A DNA stretch of 36,422 nucleotides from Bifidobacteriaceae bacterium (GCA_031267825.1 JAIRYJ010000014.1:1-36422), one strand, 5' to 3'; shown: positions 7,239 to 16,330, counted from the first letter of the stretch. The notes: generated from the letters alone by a model not told the origin. Translations and numbers: made by a program.

Positions 7239-8501
7239 TTAGCCGCAACGCGGCAGGTCATCCAAGGCGCCTGACCTGACGCCGGACAGAGCGGCGGTCG
7301 CCTCGGACAAAGATGAAACCTTGATCACTCGCAACCCAGCCGGTTCGTGGCCAAGCAATTCGGCGCAGTTGGCGGCCGGGGCTAAGAAAAACTCAGCCCC
7401 ATCACGTTTAGCGGCGATCATTTTCTGTTCAATCCCGCCAATCGGGCCAATCTCACCGGACGGGGCAACCGTCCCAGTACCAGCGATAACATGCCCGCCA
7501 GCCAAATCAATTGGCCCTAGTTTGTCGATTATCCCAAGGGCGAACATTGACCCGGCCGACGGCCCGCCAATCTCTTCAATACCGAACTTAACCTCAACCG
7601 GGAAATCAAAATCTACCGCGATGCCGAGTAGCGAACCGGCACCCGATTCCGCCTCCGCGGTGGTTAACCGCACACTTACAGTAACTCCGGCTCGTTCGAT
7701 TTCAAGCTCAATCTCAGAGCCAGGCGCGACCGTCTCCATCAAAGCCCGCAGGCGGCTGTAATCGGCCGCGTCCTGCCCATCAACCCGCAAAATCAGATCA
7801 CCGGACCGCAGAACCGCTTTGGCGGAGTCAGTCAACGTCTCATCCACCAGCACGCCAACGTCCATTCCGAGATAGCCCAAGGCGGCGGCTGTGGCCAGTT
7901 CCTGCGAAGAGTTCATTTGTTCAGCTGATTCCGCTTCGCGTTCCTCATTGGACGGATGATCCGGGTAGAGAAGATCGTAAGGCAACAAACCGTCAGATGA
8001 GTCGAAGTAGCCTTTGACCAGCTCAAACACTGTCAGCGAGCCTGGTTCAAGGCCGTATGCGCCGACAGTTGTGAGGCGTAGTTGACCTGTAATTTCATGG
8101 CTTGACGACTGTTCAATCTGGATTAGTTCAACACCATCGGCCTGGCCCAGTGTGTCAAGCGTTGGACCTGGGGTCTCCAGCACATATGGCACCGGCATGA
8201 GCGTCATGACGCTGACCGCTAGCACGGCGGCGCTGGCCGAGGCTATCAAAGTGATGGTTCTTGGCGCCAGGCGCGGACCGCGCCGGGCGGGTGGTTTTTC
8301 CGGGCCGCCGCCCTGGATGTACCGTGAGGCTCGACCGGTCAAACTTAGAGGTGGCAGACCGCGCCGACGTACAAGCGACCGACCCAGCGGGGGTGGCGGA
8401 CCTGGGGGTAGCGGACCCGGCTGTGATGCTGGCGGGCCTTGGGACGGCATCGGACCAAATCCGCCGCCGGACTGGTTGGGCATGTTCGCATCGGATGTCA
8501 C
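7239..8501 (-). CDS. Membrane-anchored PDZ domain / Lon (S16)-type serine protease
   Basis: A 420-residue protein with a proline/glycine-rich cytoplasmic N-terminus (1-75), one transmembrane helix (about 81-104), an extracytoplasmic PDZ domain (about 215-285, with S-G-D-L-I-L-R-V-D-G) and a C-terminal Lon proteolytic domain. The Ser-Lys dyad is visible: Ser315 in G-G-P-S-A-G-S and Lys360 in I-E-Q-K-M-I-A-A. It matches the actinobacterial Rv3194c-like family, a membrane protease without an ATPase domain. It is divergently arranged, 56 bp from the DUF2342 gene, as in mycobacteria. The start is GTG 8501; an ATG six codons inside (8483) is an alternative and neither has a strong ribosome site. 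The physiological substrate is not known to me. Confidence 0.93.
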   Translation of the reverse strand: MTSDANMPNQSGGGFGPMPSQGPPASQPGPLPPGPPPPLGRSLVRRRGLPPLSLTGRASRYIQGGGPEKPPARRGPRLAPRTITLIASASAAVLAVSVMTLMPVPYVLETPGPTLDTLGQADGVELIQIEQSSSHEITGQLRLTTVGAYGLEPGSLTVFELVKGYFDSSDGLLPYDLLYPDHPSNEEREAESAEQMNSSQELATAAALGYLGMDVGVLVDETLTDSAKAVLRSGDLILRVDGQDAADYSRLRALMETVAPGSEIELEIERAGVTVSVRLTTAEAESGAGSLLGIAVDFDFPVEVKFGIEEIGGPSAGSMFALGIIDKLGPIDLAGGHVIAGTGTVAPSGEIGPIGGIEQKMIAAKRDGAEFFLAPAANCAELLGHEPAGLRVIKVSSLSEATAALSGVRSGALDDLPRCG

Positions 8502-8557
8502 ACAGGCAATTGTCTCTTACATTGCTACGGTTGAACTAGCCGATATCAGGGGGAACC

Positions 8558-9931
8558 ATGTCAGTAGAGCCTGGCGCCGAGGGGCGCGACCTGCCGCCCG
8601 AGTTCATTGAACTGATCCAAACACTCTTCGGCGACGCCGCCGACCAGGCACTGGAGGCCTTCCGTCAGGCTGACCTCAACCCCGACGAGCTGCTCCAAGC
8701 GGCCGACCTGGGCACCGATCCGCAGGCCTTCGCGGTGATGGCCCGGCAAGTGCGCCAATTCTTGGCCCAGACCGACGGCTCGCCGGGAATTAGCCCCAAA
8801 ATAGTGCACGATGCCGCCCGGGCAGCCGCGCTTTCACGTGGTCCCGCCGTTGAGCCGACTTGGGATGAAGTGTCCACTGTTCAGGAAGCTTTCAAGGTAG
8901 CTGACCTGTGGCTAGACCAATCAACCGAACTGGACGCACCATCTGGACCGGTCAGCGCCATCTCGCCAACTGGCTGGATTGACGCCACCTTGGAACGCTG
9001 GCAGCGGTTGACCAGGCCCGTCGCCGAATCAATGATCGCCGCCATGACAAACCTGCTTGACCAGCAGACGCGTGATCATCCCGGCCTCGGTCCGCTCCCT
9101 GGCGAAGCCAACCAGGCCCTATCTGGTATGGCTGGGCCGCTCTTTTCGATGCAGATTGGTCAGGCCCTTGGCCTAATGTCACGCGAAGTGTTCGGTTACT
9201 CCGACACCGGTTTGCCGTTGGCTGAGCCGGGTGCCGTAGCTTTGGCACCCGCGGCCGTGGCCGAGTTCGCCAGACAGGCGCAGGTGCCAGCCGACGAGGT
9301 GCGGCTCTTCTTGGCCAGCCGCGAATCGGCTCACGCCCGGCTCTTGCAGCATGTTCCGTGGCTGGCGGACCGGCTGATGAGCGCCGTTGAAACCTATGCG
9401 GCTGGCGTGAAAATTGACCTTGAACAGCTTGAACAAGCCATGCGTGAACTGGAGGGAGCTAACCCGGCCGCGATCCGCCAAGCGTTGGCTTCCGGGGTTT
9501 TCGCGCCTGTCCTGACTGAGCGGCAGAAAACCGCCCTGAACAACATGGAAACCGCGCTGGCATTGGTTGAGGGCTGGGTTTCGGTGGTGACGGAGCAGGC
9601 TTTGCGGCGCAACTTGCCGGATATCGCCTCGCTCAGCGAAATGATGCGCCGGCGCCGAGCCACCGGTGGCCCGGCTGAACACGCCATGGCTACATTGGCT
9701 GGCCTGGAGTTACGTCCCCGCCGGGCCCGTCAGGCGGGCCAGCTCTGGCATAACCTGACCGAACAACTCGGGCCGCTAGAGCGCGATCAACTCTGGTCCC
9801 ACCCTGATCTGCTGCCATCGTCTGAAGATCTGGATGATCCGGAACACTTCTTGGAACGCCGGGCGGCCCGGGCCAAAGCCGATGAGGCGATCGACGCTGA
9901 AATCGCCGCCTTCTTTGATGAACTGGACTAA
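8558..9931 (+). CDS. DUF2342 family protein (zinc-metalloprotease-like / putative hydrolase)
   Basis: A 457-residue soluble, mostly helical protein of the actinobacterial DUF2342 family (Rv3195-like, annotated as putative hydrolase or zinc-dependent metalloprotease). The start is ATG 8558, preceded by AGGGGGAACC. Family-typical segments include a W-I-D-A-T-L-E-R-W block near residue 140, the Q-I-G-Q-A-L-G region near 200, and a helix A-L-V-E-G-W-V-S-V-V near 335. Other family branches carry an H-V-M-D zinc-ligand region at that last position. That histidine is absent here, so a metalloprotease activity is doubtful. The C-terminus is acidic (A-A-F-F-D-E-L-D). The divergent position next to the PDZ/Lon protease is conserved and suggests a shared process, which is inference. 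Confidence 0.87.
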   Translation: MSVEPGAEGRDLPPEFIELIQTLFGDAADQALEAFRQADLNPDELLQAADLGTDPQAFAVMARQVRQFLAQTDGSPGISPKIVHDAARAAALSRGPAVEPTWDEVSTVQEAFKVADLWLDQSTELDAPSGPVSAISPTGWIDATLERWQRLTRPVAESMIAAMTNLLDQQTRDHPGLGPLPGEANQALSGMAGPLFSMQIGQALGLMSREVFGYSDTGLPLAEPGAVALAPAAVAEFARQAQVPADEVRLFLASRESAHARLLQHVPWLADRLMSAVETYAAGVKIDLEQLEQAMRELEGANPAAIRQALASGVFAPVLTERQKTALNNMETALALVEGWVSVVTEQALRRNLPDIASLSEMMRRRRATGGPAEHAMATLAGLELRPRRARQAGQLWHNLTEQLGPLERDQLWSHPDLLPSSEDLDDPEHFLERRAARAKADEAIDAEIAAFFDELD

Positions 9932-9982
9932 CCGCCTGGTTTCCGTCACTGTGGCCGGACTGGTCTAGCGCGTCAGCTAACC

Positions 9983-9998
9983 GCCCGCGGCCGCGGGC
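9983..9998. terminator. 16-bp perfect palindrome between convergent genes
   Basis: GCCCGCGGCCGCGGGC reads identically on both strands and lies between the ends of the DUF2342 and truA genes. Without a loop it can fold only as a shortened hairpin, so a terminator role is possible but weak. Confidence 0.3.
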
Positions 9999-10014
9999 AG
10001 TGACCTGGGTGGTC

Positions 10015-10061
10015 GGAAAGTGGACACAGTCGGGCCTAAACAGCCAATGTGATCACTTCCC
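10015..10061. repeat. Dispersed palindromic element, copy 1
   Basis: Arms 10015-10030 and 10046-10061 are imperfect inverted repeats (12 of 16 positions) around AAGTGGACACAGT. The same left arm recurs at 20761-20776 and 36156-36171. Here it separates the convergent DUF2342 and truA genes and may serve as a two-way terminator. Confidence 0.75.
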
Positions 10062-10115
10062 GCAGGAAGAGCAGGAGCGGCCGGGGTGGACGTTAGCCGA
10101 CGGCGACGCGGACGG

Positions 10116-10949
10116 CTAAGCGGAAGGCCTGCCGTTGCGGGCTTTGGTCGCCTGGGCGGCCAAAGCCGCCGCTCCGGCCGGATAGGCCACTTGTTCCAGT
10201 GTCAGGCCGTGGGCTGGCGCCAACGGAACAGAACCATCACGCTGGCCCGACGCCAGCACCTGGGTCGCCCAGGCCGGCGGACGGCGGCCTTGGCCAACTG
10301 TCACCAGGGCACCAACCAAGAACCGGACCATGTGGTGGCAGAAGGCGCCAGCCTGAGCCCAGACGTCGATTCGTCCTGGCCCGACGCGTTCAGCTCGCAG
10401 TTCGTACAAGGTACGCACCGTTGAGGCTCCTTGGCGCGGTACACAGTAGGCCGCGAAATCATGTTCACCTGTCAGCGGTTCGGCCGCTTGACTCATGGCT
10501 TCGACGTCAAGTGGCCGCGTCCACCATGTCTGGGTCCTTCGCAGCGGATCCTGGGCCACTGTTTGGTCCGCTACGCGGTAGCGGTAGCGGCGCCACAGAG
10601 CTGAGAACCGGGCATCGAAACTCTCCGGCACCAACTCTCCCCGAAGCACCCGCAGATCATTGGGAAGCACCGCGTTCAGACGTCTGACCAGTGTTTCCGC
10701 GTTAGGTGAACTACCTTGACGGCCATTCAGGCTAAGCAATTCTGGTTCGCTCAAATCAAGATGGGCAACCTGGCCGCGGGCATGCACGCCAGCATCGGTC
10801 CGGCCAGCGACAGACAACCCGACCGGGCGGCGAACAATCCGCTCAAGTGCGGCACTGAACTCGCCTTCAACTGTGCGCAGACCCGGCTGGATGGCCCAGC
10901 CATGGCAACCGGTTCCGTCATAGGCCAAGTCAAGCCGCAACCGTGGCAC
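10116..10949 (-). CDS. truA: tRNA pseudouridine(38-40) synthase TruA
   Basis: A 277-residue TruA that isomerises uridines 38-40 in the anticodon arm of many tRNAs. The family signature is clear: L-A-Y-D-G-T at residues 7-12 and the catalytic Asp52 in A-G-R-T-D-A-G-V-H-A. R-R-Y-R-Y-R and the D-F-A-A-Y-C block follow, and F-C-H-H-M-V-R-F-L-V-G sits near residue 208. The ATG shares a base with the truB stop, so the two are translationally coupled and form the end of the nusA operon. Placement next to truB is uncommon, since in many actinobacteria truA follows rplQ. A short alanine-rich tail (A-A-A-L-A-A-Q-A-T-K) extends the C-terminus. Confidence 0.96.
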   Translation of the reverse strand: MPRLRLDLAYDGTGCHGWAIQPGLRTVEGEFSAALERIVRRPVGLSVAGRTDAGVHARGQVAHLDLSEPELLSLNGRQGSSPNAETLVRRLNAVLPNDLRVLRGELVPESFDARFSALWRRYRYRVADQTVAQDPLRRTQTWWTRPLDVEAMSQAAEPLTGEHDFAAYCVPRQGASTVRTLYELRAERVGPGRIDVWAQAGAFCHHMVRFLVGALVTVGQGRRPPAWATQVLASGQRDGSVPLAPAHGLTLEQVAYPAGAAALAAQATKARNGRPSA

Positions 10950-11977
10950 TAGATGAACACCGCCACCGGGCGGGCCTTGTCTAAGCCAGGTTCATCCCGG
11001 ATGAGTGCCACCAAACTCCCATCCGGCGCGATACCCGCCACCAGGCCGGACAGAGCGCCTGACGGCCCTGAATCGCTTGGCCGGCCTGGACTGACGGGCT
11101 CAACCGACACCACGCCCGCAGCGGCACCAGCAACTGACTGGCCTGGGCTGACGGGCTCAACCGACACCACGCCCGCAGCGGCACCAGCAATCGTCCGCCC
11201 ACATCTGAGATGCTCCACCTCGTCAGCGGTCAAAGACCGCGACGGCATCAGTTGGGTCGCTGTTTCAGCCAGGCTGGCTGACTCAAACCGCTTCTCGAGT
11301 TGATCCAGTGTGCGGGCCGCGGTGACCTCAAAGGGTCCCACCCGAGTGCGCCGCAAAGCGGTCAGGTGCCCGCCAACCGCCAGCGTCTGGCCCAGATCGC
11401 GTGCCAGGGCCCGAACGTAGGTGCCCGTACCGCATTCGACCACCACATCAAGGTCAAGCCAGTCACCCACGATCCGGCGAGCCAGCACCTCAAACTGACT
11501 GATCTCAACGCGGCGGGCCGCCAAAGTAACAGCCTGTCCGGACCGGACCCTAGCGTAGGCGCGCTGCCCATTGACTTTGATCGCACTAACTGAACTCGGC
11601 ACCTGCATGATCACACCGCGCAGGTCAGCCATCGCCTGTTCCACTTTAGCCGGTGACAAGTCGGCCGCGACCGCCTGACTGACAACTTGGCCATCAGAAT
11701 CGTCTGTCGTCGTGGCCTGGCCTAAGCGGATGGTCGCCTGGTATGTCTTGCCGAGACCTACCAGATAGGTCAGGAACCTGGTGGCGCTCCCAACTCCCAC
11801 TAGCAGCAAACCGGTGGCGGATGGGTCAAGTGTGCCCGCATGACCAACCCGCTTGGTGCCCGCTAGTCGGCGGATGCGGGCAACACAATCATGTGACGTA
11901 CAACCGGTCGGCTTATCAAGCAGTACAAGACCAGGTGATACCTCAGAAGACCGCCTGGCCTGGGAAGACATTGCCAT
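10949..11977 (-). CDS. truB: tRNA pseudouridine(55) synthase TruB with duplicated C-terminal insert
   Basis: A 342-residue TruB that makes pseudouridine 55 in the T loop of tRNAs. Motif I is intact: K-R-V-G-H-A-G-T-L-D-P-S-A-T-G with catalytic Asp51. K-T-Y-Q-A-T-I-R-L-G and the Y-V-R-A-L-A-R-D-L-G block follow. The C-terminal RNA-binding portion (about 255-342) holds a 19-residue tandem duplication, with G-A-A-A-G-V-V-S-V-E-P-V-S-P-G appearing twice, encoded by two 57-bp units. The start is ATG 11977; a second ATG two codons later is possible. It lies in the nusA-infB-rbfA operon as usual, with truA immediately downstream. The ribF gene that often follows truB is not here. Confidence 0.96.
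   Translation of the reverse strand: MAMSSQARRSSEVSPGLVLLDKPTGCTSHDCVARIRRLAGTKRVGHAGTLDPSATGLLLVGVGSATRFLTYLVGLGKTYQATIRLGQATTTDDSDGQVVSQAVAADLSPAKVEQAMADLRGVIMQVPSSVSAIKVNGQRAYARVRSGQAVTLAARRVEISQFEVLARRIVGDWLDLDVVVECGTGTYVRALARDLGQTLAVGGHLTALRRTRVGPFEVTAARTLDQLEKRFESASLAETATQLMPSRSLTADEVEHLRCGRTIAGAAAGVVSVEPVSPGQSVAGAAAGVVSVEPVSPGRPSDSGPSGALSGLVAGIAPDGSLVALIRDEPGLDKARPVAVFI
11091..11204. repeat. 57-bp in-frame tandem duplication within truB
   Basis: The sequence starting CTGACGGGCTCAACCG at 11091 restarts at 11148. About 43 bp are identical and the rest of the 57-bp unit is similar. The period is a multiple of three, so the reading frame is kept and 19 residues are duplicated. Confidence 0.9.
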
Positions 11978-12015
11978 GGTTGTTGTAACTTCCAGCTCAG
12001 CCGTCCCCGCCTGCT

Positions 12016-12462
12016 TCAGCTAGCGGTCTGCTCTGGGGTTTCATCGTCGTGGTTCTTGTAGGGATCAGGCTCACCGGCGTAACTCGCCTCAGCGGCTAAA
12101 GCCGCCACGGCCGCATCACGCTGGGCGGCTTCCCGCAGTGCCTCTTCGATGCGGTGAGCGCCTTGCGGCAACTGGTCCAAGACGAACTCAATTGAGGGTG
12201 TCAGGCGCAGGCCAAGGGATTTTCCAACCTCTGAGCGGATCAGTCCGCGGGCAGATGCTAAGGCCGTCGCCGTGTCGGAGCGGGCCTGATCATCGCCCAG
12301 CACAGTGTAGAAAATCGTGGCGTGATGCAGGTCCCCAGTAACCCTGACCTCAGTGATGGTGATAAAACCAAGGCGCGGGTCTTTGATCCGGCGGCCCAAC
12401 TGTTCAGCCGTAACCTCACGGATGCGGTCAGCCACCCGCCGCTGGCGGGGTGACTCAGGCAT
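12016..12462 (-). CDS. rbfA: 30S ribosome-binding factor RbfA
   Basis: A 148-residue RbfA, a cold-shock-linked factor that binds immature 30S subunits and helps 16S rRNA 5'-end maturation. Typical features: R-V-A-D-R-I-R-E-V at the N-terminus, I-K-D-P-R-L-G-F-I-T-I-T, the V-T-G-D-L-H-H-A-T-I-F-Y-T strand, and the L-R-L-T-P-S-I-E-F-V-L-D end of the KH-like fold. An acidic, lysine-poor tail of about 30 residues follows, which is common in actinobacteria. The ATG overlaps the infB stop by one base (TGATG), so translation is coupled. It belongs to the leftward nusA operon and is followed by truB after about 40 bp. Confidence 0.95.
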   Translation of the reverse strand: MPESPRQRRVADRIREVTAEQLGRRIKDPRLGFITITEVRVTGDLHHATIFYTVLGDDQARSDTATALASARGLIRSEVGKSLGLRLTPSIEFVLDQLPQGAHRIEEALREAAQRDAAVAALAAEASYAGEPDPYKNHDDETPEQTAS

Positions 12463-15400
12463 CAGACACGCTCCTTCTGGCGGATCTCGAAGGTTTCGAT
12501 CACATCATCTACTTGGATGTTGTTAAACGATCCAAGCCCGATACCGCATTCGTAACCTTCGCGGGCTTCAACAACGTCATCCTTGAAGCGGCGCAGCGAT
12601 TCGATTGATAGGTTGTCGCCCACCACAGTGCCGTGACGCAGGACGCGAGCTTTGGCACCGCGCCGGATCACACCCGAACGCACCAGTGAACCAGCGATAT
12701 TGCCGAACCTTGAGGAACGGAAGATCTCGCGGATCTCGGCCGTGCCGAGCCGCACCTCTTCGAATTCCGGTTTCAACAAACCTGTCAAAGCCGCCTGGAC
12801 ATCATCTATTGCCTGGTAGATGACCGAATAGAAGCGCACGTCAATGCCTTCGCGCTCAGCTAGGTCCTCGACCCGTTCGGCGTAGCGAACATTGAAACCA
12901 ATGATGATGGCGTTATCTACACCGGCCAGGTTAACGTCATTTTGGGTGATGGCACCAACGCCGCGGTGAATGACCCGCAGGCTGACGCTTTCTCCGACAT
13001 CAATCTGCAAAAGGGCGTCTTCCAAGGCCTCAACTGAACCGGACACGTCACCTTTGATAACCAGGTTGAGGGTCTCAACTTTGCCCAATTCGAAGGCAGC
13101 GGTGAAGTCCTCCAACGAGATCCGCTTGCGGCGCTTGGCCAGGGTGGCTGCCCGCTCAGCGGTGGCGCGGCGTTCCGCTATCTGACGGGCTGTGCGGTCA
13201 TCTGGTGCTACCAGGAAGGTATCACCTGCCCGTGGAACTGACCGCATACCGATCAACTGGACGGGACGTGATGGGGCCGCTTCTGGAACTGGATCACCGT
13301 GTTCATCGAACATCGCTCTGACGGAACCATAGGCTGTCCCAGCCACAATCGAATCACCCACCCGCAAGGTACCGGATTGGACCAGTGCGGTTACGACAGG
13401 ACCACGGCCTTTGTCGAGGTTCGCTTCGATAGCTACGCCCCGCGCGTCCTTATCTGGGTTGGCCCGCAGGTCAAGCCCAACATCAGCGGTCAACAGGACC
13501 GCCTCAAGGAGTTGGTCAATGCCGGTCCGCTGTTTAGCTGAAACGTCAACAAAGATCGTGTCGCCGCCGTATTCCTCAGCGACCAGGTTGTATTCGGTTA
13601 GCTGGGCCCGGATCTTGTCTGGCCTGGCACCTTCAAGGTCGATTTTGTTGACCGCTACCACCACTGGTACACCGGCCGCCTGGGCGTGGTTCAACGCTTC
13701 AATGGTTTGCGGCATGACGCCGTCATCGGCTGCGACCACCAGGATGGCGATATCTGTCACTTGGGCGCCGCGGGCACGCATAGCGGTGAAAGCTTCATGG
13801 CCTGGCGTGTCAATGAAGGTGATGGCGCGTTCCTCACCCTCATATTCGGTAACTACCTGATAGGCGCCAATGTGCTGGGTGATGCCGCCCGATTCGCCTT
13901 CCATCACAGAGGTGTGCCGGATGGCGTCGAGCAGTTTAGTCTTGCCGTGGTCAACGTGGCCCATCACTGTCACGACTGGCGGCCTGGCCCGCAGGTCATC
14001 ATCGGTTTCAGCGTCAAGTTCGCCTTGCAGATCAATATCGAACGAGTCGAGCAGTTCGCGGTCTTCGTCTTCTGGCGAGACCACTTCAACAACGTAACCG
14101 AGTTCGCTACCAAGCGTCCCGAGGGTGTCCTCATCGAGTGACTGTGTCGCTGTGGCCATCTCTCCGAGATTGAACAGAACTGTGACCAGCGCCGCTGGGT
14201 TCGCCCCGATCCGGTCAGCGAAGTCTGTCAGTGAAGCTCCCCGGCGCAGCCGCACCACTTGGGAACCATCGCCTTGTGGCAAACGTAAACCACCTAGTGT
14301 GGGAGCGTCAGCTTGTTCGAACTCTTGGCGTTTGGCCCGCTTCGACTTCCGGCCTTTAGCGGGTTTGCCGCCGCTGCGGCCGAACGCGCCTTGGGCTTGT
14401 CCTCTGGCGTTGCGCCCGCGACCACCTGGACCACCGGTTGGGCCACCGCCAGTGCGTCCCCCCCGGGTCGCACCGCCACCGCGGCCAGTCGGGCCGGCCG
14501 TACCTGGCGGCTGGGTTGAACCGGTGCGGCCAGGCATTGTCTGCGGGCTGGGACGGGCACCTGTCCGTCCCGACCCAGAACGTGTACCACCAGGCCGGGC
14601 GCCCGCTTCCCCTGGCCGGGGCATTCCTTGGGAGGAGGCGAACGGGTTGTTACCTGGCCGGGGCACCCCGGGGCGTGGCGCCGGGCGCATGCCTTGAGAC
14701 GATGCGAACGGGTTGTTACCTGGCCGCGGCACGCCTGGGCGTGGCGCCGGGCGTGGCGCGGGCACCGCGTTACCACCGGGTTGGCGCCCTGAATTAGCAC
14801 CACCGGGTGTCTCATCATCTTCGGTCGACCGGCCGGGGCGGCTCCGGCCGCCACCTGGCGCGGGCCGGTTGGATGGCCCGGCAGCCGTCTCAGAATCAAC
14901 CGCCGCACCAGGCGTGCCCGCCCCGGCAACTGTTCGCCCTGGCCTCCGGCCCGGCCCGGGGACTTGCCCGGCCGCTTCAGGCCCGCCGCTGGGCGGTGCC
15001 GTTCGCGGTCGCCCGGTCGCCGCCGGGGTTGTCCCGGGTCCGGTCCCGGCGCCAGCCACAGCCGCACCGGTCGCACCATCAGCGCTGCCCACAGTCAGAC
15101 CGCCAGCACCAACCGCCCCAGACCCAGCACCACCAGGCACACCAGCACCAGGTCTAGCGGTGCCCGGCCTAACCGGACCCACGCCGCTGCCAGCAGCACC
15201 AGCACCAACACCAGCAGCGACACCAGCGCCAGCAGCAGCACCAGCGCCACCAGACCCAGCCGTGCCCGGCCTAGCCGGATCAACACCGCTGCCAGCAGCG
15301 GAACCCGCCCCGCCAACGACGGCCGAACCGCCGCTGGTAGCCGAACCGCTGCCCGCAGCCGACTCGGCACCAGCGCCACCGCCACCAGCGCCACCGTCAC

Positions 15401-15632
15401 CAGCGCCAACTGGTGCGGCGGAACCTGACCCGGCGGCATCGGCCGACCCGACGGCATCGGGCGTGTCAACTGGTGGAGGCGGGAAAGCCTGCATGACTTT
15501 ACGCACCACCGGCGCTTCAATGCTGGACGACGGCCCCTTAACGTATTCACCGATCTCTGTGAGCTTGGCGATCAACTCCTTACTGGTGATCCCAAGGTCT
15601 TTGGCAAGCGCCGAGACGCGCTGCTTTTGCAC
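12462..15632 (-). CDS. infB: Translation initiation factor IF-2 with very long Gly/Ala/Pro-rich linker
   Basis: IF-2 is the GTPase that brings fMet-tRNA to the 30S subunit and promotes subunit joining. The start GTG 15632 has an AGGAG four bases upstream and begins the conserved IF2-N domain ([15 protein letters not shown]). The frame stays open to 15689, directly after the ylxR stop, but that start has no ribosome site. From the inner start the protein is about 1056 residues. Some 350 residues of low-complexity Ala/Gly/Pro/Arg linker follow IF2-N, including a 22-residue tandem duplication ([10 protein letters not shown] twice). The G domain has G-H-V-D-H-G-K-T (codons near 13941-13964), D-T-P-G-H-E and N-K-I-D-L, and domains II, III and IV complete the C-terminal half. 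It is part of the nusA-ylxR-infB-rbfA operon. Confidence 0.96.
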   Translation of the reverse strand: MQKQRVSALAKDLGITSKELIAKLTEIGEYVKGPSSSIEAPVVRKVMQAFPPPPVDTPDAVGSADAAGSGSAAPVGAGDGGAGGGGAGAESAAGSGSATSGGSAVVGGAGSAAGSGVDPARPGTAGSGGAGAAAGAGVAAGVGAGAAGSGVGPVRPGTARPGAGVPGGAGSGAVGAGGLTVGSADGATGAAVAGAGTGPGTTPAATGRPRTAPPSGGPEAAGQVPGPGRRPGRTVAGAGTPGAAVDSETAAGPSNRPAPGGGRSRPGRSTEDDETPGGANSGRQPGGNAVPAPRPAPRPGVPRPGNNPFASSQGMRPAPRPGVPRPGNNPFASSQGMPRPGEAGARPGGTRSGSGRTGARPSPQTMPGRTGSTQPPGTAGPTGRGGGATRGGRTGGGPTGGPGGRGRNARGQAQGAFGRSGGKPAKGRKSKRAKRQEFEQADAPTLGGLRLPQGDGSQVVRLRRGASLTDFADRIGANPAALVTVLFNLGEMATATQSLDEDTLGTLGSELGYVVEVVSPEDEDRELLDSFDIDLQGELDAETDDDLRARPPVVTVMGHVDHGKTKLLDAIRHTSVMEGESGGITQHIGAYQVVTEYEGEERAITFIDTPGHEAFTAMRARGAQVTDIAILVVAADDGVMPQTIEALNHAQAAGVPVVVAVNKIDLEGARPDKIRAQLTEYNLVAEEYGGDTIFVDVSAKQRTGIDQLLEAVLLTADVGLDLRANPDKDARGVAIEANLDKGRGPVVTALVQSGTLRVGDSIVAGTAYGSVRAMFDEHGDPVPEAAPSRPVQLIGMRSVPRAGDTFLVAPDDRTARQIAERRATAERAATLAKRRKRISLEDFTAAFELGKVETLNLVIKGDVSGSVEALEDALLQIDVGESVSLRVIHRGVGAITQNDVNLAGVDNAIIIGFNVRYAERVEDLAEREGIDVRFYSVIYQAIDDVQAALTGLLKPEFEEVRLGTAEIREIFRSSRFGNIAGSLVRSGVIRRGAKARVLRHGTVVGDNLSIESLRRFKDDVVEAREGYECGIGLGSFNNIQVDDVIETFEIRQKERV
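14638..14726. repeat. 66-bp period duplication inside infB linker
   Basis: A 23-bp block containing GAACGGGTTGTTACCTGG occurs at 14638-14660 and 14704-14726. The 66-bp spacing equals 22 codons and matches the doubled [16 protein letters not shown] segment of IF-2. Confidence 0.85.
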
Positions 15633-15689
15633 TTCGCTCCTGTCCTTGGCCCGTTCCAAGGCAGGAACAGGCCATCTAGTACGTGGCAC

Positions 15690-16016
15690 TCATTTGAGGG
15701 CACTCATGGTGTGTCCATCGCTCTTTCCACCCGCTTCCGACGGATTGGTGTGGTCAAATCGGCTCAAGTCGTCCGCCTCGAACGCCGTCACAGCGCCTTT
15801 CAAACGGAAAGCCCGAGCCCAGTTCCCCCGGCGAATAGCCTGGTCAGCACACTCTTTACAGCGGTGAAGCCAGGCTCCCCGGCCGGGCCGGTTCGCCTTT
15901 GGATCCAAGATCACCCGTGGCGGGTTGGTCTCGCGGTCCAATGCCAAGCGAACCAGATTGGTCCGGGTGTCGCGTTGACGGCACCCCAAGCAGGTCCGGC
16001 GCGGGTTCGATGCCAT
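15690..16016 (-). CDS. YlxR (DUF448) family RNA-binding protein
   Basis: A 108-residue protein of the YlxR family, small nucleoid/RNA-binding proteins encoded between nusA and infB; in Bacillus YlxR affects RNase P and gene expression. The zinc-ribbon-like motif R-R-T-C-L-G-C-R-Q-R-D opens the protein, then R-L-A-L-D, the G-R-G-A-W-L-H-R segment and a final C-K-E-C with R-R-G-N-W-A-R-A-F-R. I chose ATG 16016 because GGAGGATTTCG precedes it. The frame extends to a GTG at 16061, but those extra residues are not family-like. The TGA stop at 15690 abuts a possible infB GTG. Position between nusA and infB supports the call. Confidence 0.92.
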   Translation of the reverse strand: MASNPRRTCLGCRQRDTRTNLVRLALDRETNPPRVILDPKANRPGRGAWLHRCKECADQAIRRGNWARAFRLKGAVTAFEADDLSRFDHTNPSEAGGKSDGHTMSALK

Positions 16017-16330
16017 CGAAATCCTCCGGCGCGACTGTTCGGGAAACCGTTCAAGCGACACGGCCTGTGACAGTGTAGCCCAGCGGGCTGCCGTGTCCTA
16101 GTCGCCAGTTTGGCGGCCTAGGTTTGGCGGGCTCAGTTCGCCCGATGCCGTCCCCCAGCGTTAGGTGCACCAGCCGTCCTAGTCTGTGCTTGGCCCCAGC
16201 CATCCCAGCCATCCCAGCCGTCGCGGGCATTCCGGGCAAGTCCAGTCCCAGCCAATCCGGGCAAGTCCAGTCCCAGCCATTGCGGGCATTCCGGGCCCAG
16301 ACAACCCGACTAGGCGCTTTCCTACGCCGG
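16017..16330. other. Repeat-rich non-coding gap inside the nusA operon
   Basis: In most actinobacteria nusA and ylxR are close together. Here over 300 bp separate them. The gap holds a 9-bp periodic run (CATCCCAGC repeated around 16200-16219), two exact 25-bp tandem repeats, and one CGATGCCGTCC at 16143-16153. No gene is recognised. Open frames crossing it are shadows with tryptophan/glycine repeats. Confidence 0.5.
16232..16281. repeat. Two tandem 25-bp repeats
   Basis: Units 16232-16256 and 16257-16281 begin CCGGGCAAGTCCAGTCCC and differ only in the last two bases. The sequence around them (GCGGGCATTCCGGGC on both sides) looks like a partial third unit. Confidence 0.85.

Noticed and set aside
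8558-9931. Zinc metalloprotease activity of the DUF2342 protein
   Set aside because: No HExxH is present and the histidine expected near the E-G-W helix is absent, so I kept only the family name.
14713-15867. 384-codon forward open frame
   Set aside because: It is antisense to the infB linker and ylxR; its Pro/Ala monotony mirrors the infB codons and it has no domain.
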